The notes under the pieces were generated by a model. That model did no database searches, was not told the DNA's origin, and was given only the letters and a program-made list of their open reading frames with translations. Source: Acidobacteriota bacterium (lineage in GTDB: Bacteria; Acidobacteriota; Holophagae; Holophagales; Holophagaceae). Taken from it: a stretch of 42,640 nucleotides of DNA. The first letter of the stretch is position 1. Each line of letters begins with the position of its first letter. The position numbers and the translations under genes were made by a program. The stretch spans positions 1 to 42,640 of the forward strand of contig JAJZQW010000016.1 in the NCBI GenBank assembly GCA_021802985.1, in the 5' to 3' direction. Shown one piece after another: positions 15,063 to 21,862 of this stretch.

Positions 15063-16163
15063 ATGAAGAAATACCGCCTCGGCCAGAGCCGCGATGCGCA
15101 GGACATGGACCACCGGGAGGCCTACTCCCGCGAGCGCTCCGGGGAGAGCAAGCGCCGGCAGCGGCAGGCCGAGCGCCTCAGCACCGGCATCGAGTCCCAT
15201 GATTCCGAGACCCTCCTGAATCTGCCTGATGCGGAACCCTGGCTGCACCTGCCCGAGGCCACCCTCACCCAGCGGCACAGCCAGTGGGTGGACCTGGAAT
15301 TGGCGGACCGGAGCAGCCTCCGCGCCACCCTGGGGGGCAAGCTCAAGGGGGTGCGGCTGGTCTGCGGCGACCGCGTGCGCTATTCGCCCATGCCCATCGA
15401 GGCCACGGATGCCAAGCGGCCCCAGGCCCAGGTGGTGGCGGTCACGCCCCGCCGCACGCTGCTCAAGCGCGGCGGCATCGACGACCGCGAACCCTGGCAG
15501 CTCATCTGCGCGAACGCGGACGAGCTGTGGATCTGTGCCGCCGTGGTGGATCCGCCCCTGCGGCCCGGGTTGCTGGAACGGGCCCAGGTGCTGGCCCTGG
15601 ACGCGGGCCTGACCTTCCGCATCATCATCACCAAGCGGGATCGGGCCGCTCGGTCGGACGCCCTGCCGGAGCTGGACCCCCTGCGGGACCTGGGTTTGCC
15701 CATCCACGAGACCTCAGCCCTCAAGGGCGAAGGCGTGGAGGAACTGCGGGACCTGATCGCAGACAAGGTCGTGGTCCTCCTGGGCCACAGCGGCGTGGGG
15801 AAGAGCACCCTGGTGAACGTCCTGGCTCCCGAGTTGGCGCTCAAGACCGGGGGCCTCACGAAGTTCGGCACGGGCAAGCAGACCACCACCTCCGCCCGCT
15901 GGCTCCCGCTCCCCGGGGGCGGCACCCTGGTGGACACCCCAGGCATCCGCAACCTCAGCGTCCGGGGTTTCGACCGGGCCCTGCTGGGCCGGGTCTTCCC
16001 GGAATTCTCCGCCGAGGTGCTGGAGCATCCCCTCGCCTTCGATCCCGGCGATGACGACGTCCTCGAGGCCCTGGGCCTCGACTACCCCGAGCGCCTCCAG
16101 AGCCTGCAGCGGCTGTGGCAGGAGATGGACGATCGCAACCCCAACCAGAATGTCTGGCGGTAG
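15063..16163 (+). CDS. rsgA: Ribosome small-subunit GTPase RsgA without the zinc-finger domain
   Basis: Late-stage 30S assembly GTPase of 366 aa. After a basic, helical 60-residue N-terminal extension comes the OB-fold and then the circularly permuted GTPase: G4 TKRD (190-193), SALKGEG (218-224), G1 GHSGVGKST (241-249), GTGKQTTT (269-276, where relatives usually have a His for the Gln) and G3 DTPG (291-294). After FPEF (313-316), family members carry a Cys/His zinc knuckle; here the last 50 residues contain no cysteine. The ATG at 15063 has no Shine-Dalgarno because the upstream bases are the right arm of the repeat. lpxL-like follows 8 nt later. Confidence 0.9.
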   Translation: MKKYRLGQSRDAQDMDHREAYSRERSGESKRRQRQAERLSTGIESHDSETLLNLPDAEPWLHLPEATLTQRHSQWVDLELADRSSLRATLGGKLKGVRLVCGDRVRYSPMPIEATDAKRPQAQVVAVTPRRTLLKRGGIDDREPWQLICANADELWICAAVVDPPLRPGLLERAQVLALDAGLTFRIIITKRDRAARSDALPELDPLRDLGLPIHETSALKGEGVEELRDLIADKVVVLLGHSGVGKSTLVNVLAPELALKTGGLTKFGTGKQTTTSARWLPLPGGGTLVDTPGIRNLSVRGFDRALLGRVFPEFSAEVLEHPLAFDPGDDDVLEALGLDYPERLQSLQRLWQEMDDRNPNQNVWR

Positions 16164-16171
16164 GGGGGCGA

Positions 16172-17113
16172 ATGCAGGACCGGATGCAATCCGATTCCCG
16201 ACTCCTCAGCCTCGTCTATGGCGCGGTCTTCGGGACGCTGTTTCCCCTCTTCTTCTTCGCGGCACGGTCCTTCACGCGCCGCGAGCGGGGACACGAGACC
16301 GCCGACCAGATCGCCAATGCGTTCATGACACTGAGGCCCAAGTACCTGGAGGCCATCCTGGCGAACACCGCCCAGGTGCTGGGGCTCCGGCCCACCCATC
16401 CGGACGTGGAACGGACGGCGCGGGAAATGGTGCGCCAGCACGCCCGGGCCTGGGTGGACTTCTTCTTCTTCGGGCAGCGCGATCCGGAGGCGGCCCTGGC
16501 CAACTTCGCCTCCATCGAGGGACTGGAACGGCTGGACGGCGCCATCGCCGAGGGCCGCGGCGCCATCCTGCTGACCGCCCACGCCGGGAACTACGAGCTG
16601 GGCGGCCTGCTGGTGCGCGCCCGGGGACTGCGGATCCACGCGGTCTACAAGCCCGACCGCTTCGAGGCCGTGGAGCGCCTGCGGGAGCGGCTGCGCAACC
16701 AGGGCGGCGTCGTTGGCCTGCCGGTGGATGGCGTGGGTTTCTCCACCCTCCCTCTGGTGCGGCTCCTGCGGGAGGGCCAGCTGGTGGGCATGCAGGGGGA
16801 CCGGGACTTCAGCCTGAACGGCGTTTCGGTGCCCTTCTTCGGGCGTCCCGTGCCCTTCCCCCGGGGCCCCTGGGAGCTGGCCGCCATGACCGGCGCCCCC
16901 ATCGTCACCAGTTTCTTCTTTGCGGACGAGGCCGGTCGCTTCCACGCCCGCTTCGGCGAGCCCATCTGGATCCGCGGAGGCCGGGGCGAGCGCATGGCCG
17001 AAATCGAGGCCGGGCTGAGGGCCTACGTGGCCGACCTGGAGGCCCTCATCCGCCAGCACCCCAGCCAGTGGTACTGCTTCTACCCCTTCTGGGATGATCC
17101 CCTCAGAACGTAG
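16172..17113 (+). CDS. LpxL/HtrB-family lysophospholipid/lipid A acyltransferase
   Basis: Membrane-associated acyltransferase of 313 aa that would add a secondary acyl chain to lipid A or a related lipid. It has an N-terminal hydrophobic helix (VYGAVFGTLFPLFFFAARSF), then the catalytic HAGNYE motif (H137-x4-E142), the AVYKPD block, GMQGDRDF and VPFFGRPVPFPRGPWELA, all typical of LpxL/LpxM/HtrB. It ends QWYCFYPFWDD, the usual family finish. The ATG at 16172 has a G6 run 4 nt upstream that overlaps the rsgA stop region, indicating co-transcription with rsgA. The exact acyl substrate is not predictable. With rfaE2 it argues for LPS in this organism. Confidence 0.88.
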   Translation: MQDRMQSDSRLLSLVYGAVFGTLFPLFFFAARSFTRRERGHETADQIANAFMTLRPKYLEAILANTAQVLGLRPTHPDVERTAREMVRQHARAWVDFFFFGQRDPEAALANFASIEGLERLDGAIAEGRGAILLTAHAGNYELGGLLVRARGLRIHAVYKPDRFEAVERLRERLRNQGGVVGLPVDGVGFSTLPLVRLLREGQLVGMQGDRDFSLNGVSVPFFGRPVPFPRGPWELAAMTGAPIVTSFFFADEAGRFHARFGEPIWIRGGRGERMAEIEAGLRAYVADLEALIRQHPSQWYCFYPFWDDPLRT

Positions 17114-17117
17114 CGCG

Positions 17118-17876
17118 TCAGGGGGCTTCGGCAACGGACATCCGCTGCCCCACGGGCAGGTTGAACTTCAGCACCTGGAAGTTGGGGCTCAGATCGAAGT
17201 CGCGGGGCATGATGTAGCTGGGATGCCGGGCCAGCAGGCCTTTGCCGAGACCGCTTCCCCGCAGTTCCGGCTGGACCGGGTAGTCCACTTTGTAGAAGGC
17301 CTTGGCGATGAGGGCCGAGCAGATGACCTCCCGGCTGGAGGAGCTGCCCAGGTAGAGGGGCCGACGCCGGAGGCGGGCCGGCAGCAGGTGGAAGGGCGTG
17401 AGGTAGCGGCCCAGATCGAAGACGTTCTGCTGGTCGTAGTGCTGCCCCAGATGCCGGAGCAACTCGTCCAGCACCTGATCCAGCTCCCCGGGACTGAGCC
17501 CCTGGGGCCGGCAGACGCGCAGGTTGTAGGCGAGGTAGGTGGCCAGGGGCACGACCTGGACCCCCTCCCGGATGTCGCTCTCGATGAGCAGGCGGGTGGC
17601 CTCGGGGCCGAACCGGTCCAGGGCCGCCTCGGCCTGGGGACCGCCCCAGCGCAGGAGGGCATCCCCCAGGTACATGGCGGCATGGCTCCAGGAACTCTGG
17701 GTGAGGACCTGGATCACGCGGCTGATGCGGGTCTTGCCCTCCACCAGCACCACGTCCCCGGGACGGAGCTGGGCCAGGAGACGATCCGGGTCGTTCGGCA
17801 CCCGCCGCTGATAGGCGGGGCGCTCGGTGGTGAGGTAGCGGAGGAGACCGCGGGCGAGGGCATCGTGCAGGAACAC
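17118..17876 (-). CDS. YiiX/YebB-like NlpC/P60-type cysteine hydrolase
   Basis: A 252-aa protein with a permuted papain-like (YiiX/NlpC-P60 superfamily) fold. The N-terminal strand block LRPGDVVLVEGKTRISRVIQ is followed by SSWSHAAMYLGD, giving the catalytic His (residue 65). IESDIREGVQVVP is the usual middle block, and the nucleophile follows in REVICSALIAKAFY (Cys186). Relatives are thought to be amidases or peptidases acting on peptidoglycan or lipidated substrates; the actual substrate is unknown. There is no signal peptide. The start is GTG at 17876 with GGAG upstream, 21 nt after the stop of the NuoG-like gene, so it is likely the last gene of that operon. Confidence 0.8.
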   Translation of the reverse strand: MFLHDALARGLLRYLTTERPAYQRRVPNDPDRLLAQLRPGDVVLVEGKTRISRVIQVLTQSSWSHAAMYLGDALLRWGGPQAEAALDRFGPEATRLLIESDIREGVQVVPLATYLAYNLRVCRPQGLSPGELDQVLDELLRHLGQHYDQQNVFDLGRYLTPFHLLPARLRRRPLYLGSSSSREVICSALIAKAFYKVDYPVQPELRGSGLGKGLLARHPSYIMPRDFDLSPNFQVLKFNLPVGQRMSVAEAP

Positions 17877-17897
17877 CGGGGCTCCCGCGGGCCCCGC

Positions 17898-19346
17898 CTA
17901 GACCGCGGCGGGAACGGCGGCCAGATCCTTCACCCAGGCGGGGACGGTCCGGACGCCCTTGGGCGGCTGCAGGGCCTTCTGGTAGCGCCGCAGGTCGCCG
18001 TCGTGGTTGACGATGAAGTCGCTCTCCTCCACGTAGCTGGTGATGGGCAGCCAGGCGGTGGCGACGCGGCCCAGGTCGGAGGCCTCCACTTCCAGGGCCA
18101 GGCTGAAGGACGCTGCCTTCAGGATGCGCCCCAGCAGTTCGGCTTCCTTCGTGCTGGTGAACGCCGCGTCGTGCAGCAGCACCACCGCCTTCACCTCGCC
18201 GCGCTCGACCTTGGCCAGCAGCTCTTCCAGGGCCCCGAAGCGGAAGCCCCGCTCGGAGAAACCGCGCCGGTTGACGATGCCATCGGCGCTCTTCTGGAGC
18301 AGGGGCAGTACCACCGGGATCACCCTGTCGCCGCTGCCGTAGCGCAGGTCGGGGGACGCGGCCAGCTCACCCAGGCGCTGGGCGGCATCGCAGCCGAAGG
18401 TGCCCTGGCCGATCACGGCCGCGGGACCGGCGGACTGCAGGGCCTCCCGCACGATCTCCAGGGTGGTTTCGGCGCCCTTCAGGAGGGGCTGGGCCGGACG
18501 GTCCGGGCGATTGTAGAGGGCGTAGGCGTAGCGCTCCTCGTCGCTGATGAAGTGCGTGTCGTTGCGGCCTTCCAGGGGCCGCGGGCGGAAGCGGTAGGCC
18601 CGGTTGCCCTCGTGATCGACCCAGATGGGGCTGCCCAGGGCCGAGTGGCGGCTGATGGAGGGCGTGCTCTTGAGGAACCAGACCCGCTTGCGGAAGCGGA
18701 AGTCGCGGCTGGTGAGGGCGCCCACGGGGCAGAGATCCACCACGTTCCCGGCAAAGGGATTCTGATCCATGCTCTTGCCCGTGAAGGTGGTGACCTCCAG
18801 GTGCGCACCGCGCTGGGCCACGGTCAGTTCGCCGCCGCCGCTGATCTCGCGGGTGAAGCGCACGCAGCGGGTGCAGTGGATGCAGCGGTTCTTGTCGATG
18901 ACGATCTTGGCGCCCAGGTCCTCGTAGCGGTACCGGCGCTTCACCTCGGCCATGCGGGAGTCGCCGCTGCCGTAGGCGTAGGAGTAGTCCTGCAGCTTGC
19001 ACTCGCCCGCCTGGTCGCAGATGGGGCAGTCCAGGGGGTGGTTCATGAGGAGGAACTCCATCACCCCGGCCCGGGCATCGGCCACGGCGGGGGTGTTGGT
19101 GAAGACTTCCATCACCACGGCCTCATGGTTGTCCTTGGGCGCGGGGGGAACGGTGGTGGTGCAGCTGGTGGCCAGCTTGGGCTGGCCCTTGATCTCCACC
19201 AGGCACATGCGGCAGGTGGCCACGGGGGTCAGGGCCGGGTGGTAGCAGTAGTGCGGAATGTCGATGCCCACCTTGCGGCAGGCGTCCAGCACCAGGGTGC
19301 CGGGGTTCACGCTCATCTCAACGTCATTGATCTTGATGGTCGGCAT
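17898..19346 (-). CDS. nuoG: Short NuoG-like (2Fe-2S)/(4Fe-4S) protein, complex I 75-kDa type
   Basis: A 482-aa protein matching the N-terminal electron-transfer part of NADH-quinone oxidoreductase subunit G. Ligands seen: [2Fe-2S] C34, C45, C48, C62; His-Cys3 [4Fe-4S] H103, C107, C110, C116; and a further [4Fe-4S] C155, C158, C161 with C206 (CPVGAL). The following molybdopterin-oxidoreductase-like region is short (about 260 residues, against 400-600 in many NuoG) and shows no cofactor-binding motif. The ATG at 19346 has GGAG 5 nt upstream. No other nuo genes flank it. It may be a complex I subunit encoded apart, or part of a hydrogenase/dehydrogenase diaphorase module; complex I is favoured. 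Confidence 0.85.
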   Translation of the reverse strand: MPTIKINDVEMSVNPGTLVLDACRKVGIDIPHYCYHPALTPVATCRMCLVEIKGQPKLATSCTTTVPPAPKDNHEAVVMEVFTNTPAVADARAGVMEFLLMNHPLDCPICDQAGECKLQDYSYAYGSGDSRMAEVKRRYRYEDLGAKIVIDKNRCIHCTRCVRFTREISGGGELTVAQRGAHLEVTTFTGKSMDQNPFAGNVVDLCPVGALTSRDFRFRKRVWFLKSTPSISRHSALGSPIWVDHEGNRAYRFRPRPLEGRNDTHFISDEERYAYALYNRPDRPAQPLLKGAETTLEIVREALQSAGPAAVIGQGTFGCDAAQRLGELAASPDLRYGSGDRVIPVVLPLLQKSADGIVNRRGFSERGFRFGALEELLAKVERGEVKAVVLLHDAAFTSTKEAELLGRILKAASFSLALEVEASDLGRVATAWLPITSYVEESDFIVNHDGDLRRYQKALQPPKGVRTVPAWVKDLAAVPAAV

Positions 19347-19403
19347 ACCCGCTCCAGGCCTTCCAGGATGGGGCTTCATGCCCTGTAGGTAAAGTAGGAC
19401 GCC

Positions 19404-19742
19404 TCAGGGCCTTCCGACCGCCCCGACCATGCACTGCCGGCAGAAGTCGAGGAAATCCTCCAGATCCGGGATATCCAGGTTCACTGTGGCGGGAATCACA
19501 TTCGAGATCACCACCTGCCTACGGAGTTCCCCGGTGGCCTCCATGGAGAAGACAAACCAGGCCAGGCGGTCCTTCTCGGAAGAGAGGGTGAGGCTCACAG
19601 TCCGGGCCTCGAAGAAAAGATCCGGCGCGCTGCCCCCCTCCAGGGTGTGCCAGGGGGGGATGTGGCCCCGCGTCACGAATTCCTCCCTCAGCTGCGCCAG
19701 GGTGTGCTGGACCGTGAACTGGACCTCGACCTGGACATCCAT
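19404..19742 (-). CDS. Unknown 112-aa protein upstream of nuoG
   Basis: I do not recognise a family. The product starts MDVQVEVQFTVQHTLAQLRE and alternates strand-like segments (ARTVSLTLSSEKDRLAWFVF, RRQVVISNVIPATVNL) with a C-terminal helix ending DFCRQCMVGAVGRP. The start is fixed by a strong AGGAGG 5 nt before ATG at 19742. A frame running further upstream to 19847 would make its ATG overlap the divergent purH ATG and is less likely. The nuoG-like ATG lies 57 nt beyond its stop, so this is probably the first gene of a three-gene unit with the NuoG-like and YiiX-like proteins. The 103 nt up to purH must hold divergent promoters; no clear boxes were found. Confidence 0.65.
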   Translation of the reverse strand: MDVQVEVQFTVQHTLAQLREEFVTRGHIPPWHTLEGGSAPDLFFEARTVSLTLSSEKDRLAWFVFSMEATGELRRQVVISNVIPATVNLDIPDLEDFLDFCRQCMVGAVGRP

Positions 19743-19845
19743 GTCGTCCTCCTGGAGTTCTTTTCGGCCGATCAGGGCCAAAACCCAAACCTGGTGTTCC
19801 CCGGGAGGGAACGGCGTGGAAAAATCGAAGGTTCGGGGGGATGGC

Positions 19846-21393
19846 ATGCCGACGGCATTGATCTCGGTCTACGACAAGACGGGCCTGCTGGGTCTGGCCG
19901 AAGGCTTGCTCGGCCTGGGCTGGCGTCTGCTGGCCACGGGCGGCACGCTGAGGTCGCTCCAGGAGGCCGGGCTGGAGGCCCAGGAGGTGGCCGCCTACAC
20001 CGGGGCCCCCGAGTGCTTCGACGGCCGGGTGAAGACCCTCCACCCCCGGATCCATGGAGGCCTGCTCTTCCGGCGCGACCTCGAGGCCCACACTGCTGAT
20101 GCCGCCCGTCTGGGCATCGAGCCCATCGACCTGGTCGCCATCAACCTCTACCCCTTCGAGGCCACCATCGCCCGGGAGGGCGTGACCCACGACGAGGCCA
20201 TCGAGCAGATCGACATCGGCGGCCCCAGCATGATTCGCAGCGCCTCCAAGAACCACGCCGCGGTGACCGTCCTCACCGCCCCGGACCAGTACGGCCCCTT
20301 CCTCGAGAAGCTGAAGGCCGACACCTGGACCCTGGAGGACCGCCGGCACTGCGCCCTGGAGGCCTTCCGCCGCACGGCCGCCTACGATGCCGCCATCGCC
20401 GGGTGGATGGAACGGGAGCAGGCCACGGGCGACGAGGCCACCGGCCTGCCCCACCACCTCTGCGTGAACCTGTCCCAGCACCAGGGCCTCCGCTACGGCG
20501 AGAACCCCCACCAGCCTGCCGCCTTCTATGTGGAGCCCGGACGGGTACCCTCGGGCATCGCCGCCTGCCACCAGCACCAGGGAAAGGAGCTGAGCTTCAA
20601 CAACCTCCTGGATGCCGATGCCTGCGCCCGCCTGGTCTGGCAGTTTCCCGCCCCGGCCTGCGTCATCGTCAAGCACAACAACCCCTGCGGCGTAGGGCAA
20701 GGACCCCATGCCCTCGAGGCCTTCACGAAGGCCCAGGCGGGGGACCCCCTCAGTGCCTTCGGTGGCATCGTGGCCTTCAACCGCCCCGTCGGCGTGGAAG
20801 TGGCCCGCGTCATGGCCCAGAACTTCTGGGAGGTGATCCTGGCGCCGACCTTCACCGGGGAGGCCCTGGAGGTCTTCGCCGCCAAGAAACAGCTCCGCAT
20901 TCTGCAGACCCCGGACCACTGGCCCCAGAGCGCCGAGGGCCTGGACACCCGCTCCATCGGGGGCGGCTACTTGGTGCAGCGGACCGACGATGCCTTCGTG
21001 CCCTTCGAGGACTGGGAGGTGAAGGCCAGCGGCAACGGCCCGCGACCCAAGGCCGAGGACCTCATGCTCGCCCAGAAGGTGGCCAAGGCCGTCAAGTCCA
21101 ACGCCATCGTCCTGGTCAAGGACGGCGCCACGGTGGGCATCGGGGCGGGCCAGATGAGCCGGGTGGATTCCGTGGAGATCGCCTGCCGCAAGGCCGGCAA
21201 CCGGGCCCGGGGTGCCGCCCTGGGCAGCGATGCGTTCTTCCCCTTCGCCGACGGCCTGGAACTGGCCGCCCGCCACGGCGTCACCGCCTTCGTCGAGCCG
21301 GGCGGCAGCCTGCGCGACAAGGAGGTCATCGAGGCCGCCCAGAAACTCGGCGTCTGGCTCTTCTTCACCGGCATGCGACATTTTCGACATTGA
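19846..21393 (+). CDS. purH: Bifunctional AICAR transformylase / IMP cyclohydrolase
   Basis: Catalyses the last two steps of purine synthesis: formylation of AICAR with 10-formyl-THF and cyclisation to IMP. The 515-aa protein is full length. The MGS-like cyclohydrolase domain starts MPTALISVYDKTGLLGLAEG and contains LLATGGTLRSL and GRVKTLHPRIHGGLLFRRD. The transformylase domain has ELSFNNLLDADACARLVWQF, VIVKHNNPCGVG (catalytic Lys-His) and GSDAFFPFADGLELAA. The C-terminus FFTGMRHFRH is the canonical PurH end. The ATG at 19846 has a G6 run 4-5 nt upstream. Its TGA (21391-21393) directly abuts the left repeat of the nuclease-bearing element. Confidence 0.97.
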   Translation: MPTALISVYDKTGLLGLAEGLLGLGWRLLATGGTLRSLQEAGLEAQEVAAYTGAPECFDGRVKTLHPRIHGGLLFRRDLEAHTADAARLGIEPIDLVAINLYPFEATIAREGVTHDEAIEQIDIGGPSMIRSASKNHAAVTVLTAPDQYGPFLEKLKADTWTLEDRRHCALEAFRRTAAYDAAIAGWMEREQATGDEATGLPHHLCVNLSQHQGLRYGENPHQPAAFYVEPGRVPSGIAACHQHQGKELSFNNLLDADACARLVWQFPAPACVIVKHNNPCGVGQGPHALEAFTKAQAGDPLSAFGGIVAFNRPVGVEVARVMAQNFWEVILAPTFTGEALEVFAAKKQLRILQTPDHWPQSAEGLDTRSIGGGYLVQRTDDAFVPFEDWEVKASGNGPRPKAEDLMLAQKVAKAVKSNAIVLVKDGATVGIGAGQMSRVDSVEIACRKAGNRARGAALGSDAFFPFADGLELAARHGVTAFVEPGGSLRDKEVIEAAQKLGVWLFFTGMRHFRH

Positions 21394-21420
21394 AACCGCG
21401 AAAGACGCAAATGACACCAA
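21394..21420 (+). repeat. Left repeat of the GxxExxY element (9-nt units)
   Basis: After AA, three 9-nt units follow in tandem: CCGCGAAAG, ACGCAAATG and ACACCAAAG. The second unit contains the ATG (21411) of the GxxExxY gene. The first 15 nt match the right repeat perfectly in inverted orientation. Confidence 0.7.
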
Positions 21421-21818
21421 AGGAATCCGCAGCCGCCGGCCTGATCCTTCCAGATGAAAGCTATGCCCTCATGGGCGCTGCTTTCGAGGTCTACAAAGAA
21501 CTGGGGCCGGGTTTTCTTGAAGCGGTCTACGAGGAGGCCCTGGCCCGCGAATTGGTCACCCGGAACATCCCGTTTCGCCGTCAGGTGCCCCTGGTGATTC
21601 ATTACAAAGGCTGTCCGCTCGACAAGCACTATGTCTGCGACCTCATCGTATTCGATCGGATCATCGTGGAACTGAAGGCAATTCGATGCATCACCGACAT
21701 TGACCTGGCCCAGACACTCAACTATCTCAAGGCCACTGGACACCCCTTGGCCCTGATCCTCAACTTCAGCGCTCCGGGCAAGCTCGAATGGAAGCGGGTT
21801 GTCCACACCAATGCCTGA
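21411..21818 (+). CDS. GxxExxY-family protein, PD-(D/E)XK nuclease-like
   Basis: A 135-aa protein of the GxxExxY family, whose fold is assigned to the PD-(D/E)XK nuclease superfamily; activity is generally undemonstrated. The name motif is visible as G34-F-L-E37-A-V-Y40 in KELGPGFLEAVYEEALAREL. A nuclease-like core follows: CDLIVFDRIIVELKA with D77 and E87-x-K89, then IDLAQTLNYLKATGHPLALI with the conserved Gln/Tyr helix, and LNFSAPGKLEWKRVV. The start at ATG 21411 lies inside the left repeat and has no Shine-Dalgarno. It may be translated by read-through from purH, 17 nt upstream. The gene is flanked by inverted repeats and has no functional link to purH or alaS. Confidence 0.88.
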   Translation: MTPKESAAAGLILPDESYALMGAAFEVYKELGPGFLEAVYEEALARELVTRNIPFRRQVPLVIHYKGCPLDKHYVCDLIVFDRIIVELKAIRCITDIDLAQTLNYLKATGHPLALILNFSAPGKLEWKRVVHTNA

Positions 21819-21828
21819 TAGCTTTTAA

Positions 21829-21857
21829 TTTCGCGACCTTTCGCGTCTTTCGCGGTT
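21829..21857 (-). repeat. Right repeat of the GxxExxY element (9-nt units)
   Basis: Read on the minus strand it gives AA, then CCGCGAAAG, ACGCGAAAG and GTCGCGAAA, inverted relative to the left repeat. It ends 5 nt before the alaS ATG, in the place where a ribosome-binding site would be expected. Confidence 0.7.
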
Positions 21858-21862
21858 CCCCA

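Larger units (their letters stand above)
21394..21857. mobile_element. Inverted-repeat element carrying a GxxExxY nuclease-like gene
   Basis: A compact 464-bp unit begins at the base after the purH stop and ends 5 nt before the alaS ATG. Its ends are a perfect 15-bp inverted repeat, AACCGCGAAAGACGC (21394-21408) and its complement (21843-21857), extended inward by degenerate 9-nt units. The only gene inside is the GxxExxY-family ORF. No transposase and no target-site duplication are evident. Mobility is inferred from the precise packing between two unrelated housekeeping genes and from the flanking repeats. Confidence 0.55.

Noticed and set aside
19743..19847. N-terminal extension of the 112-aa protein to an ATG at 19847 overlapping the purH ATG
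   Set aside because: A strong AGGAGG precedes ATG 19742, and the extension would leave no room for divergent promoters.
21388..21862. Target-site duplication around the GxxExxY element
   Set aside because: The flanks CATTG and CAATG are inverted, not direct, and coincide with the purH end and the alaS ATG, so no duplication can be claimed.
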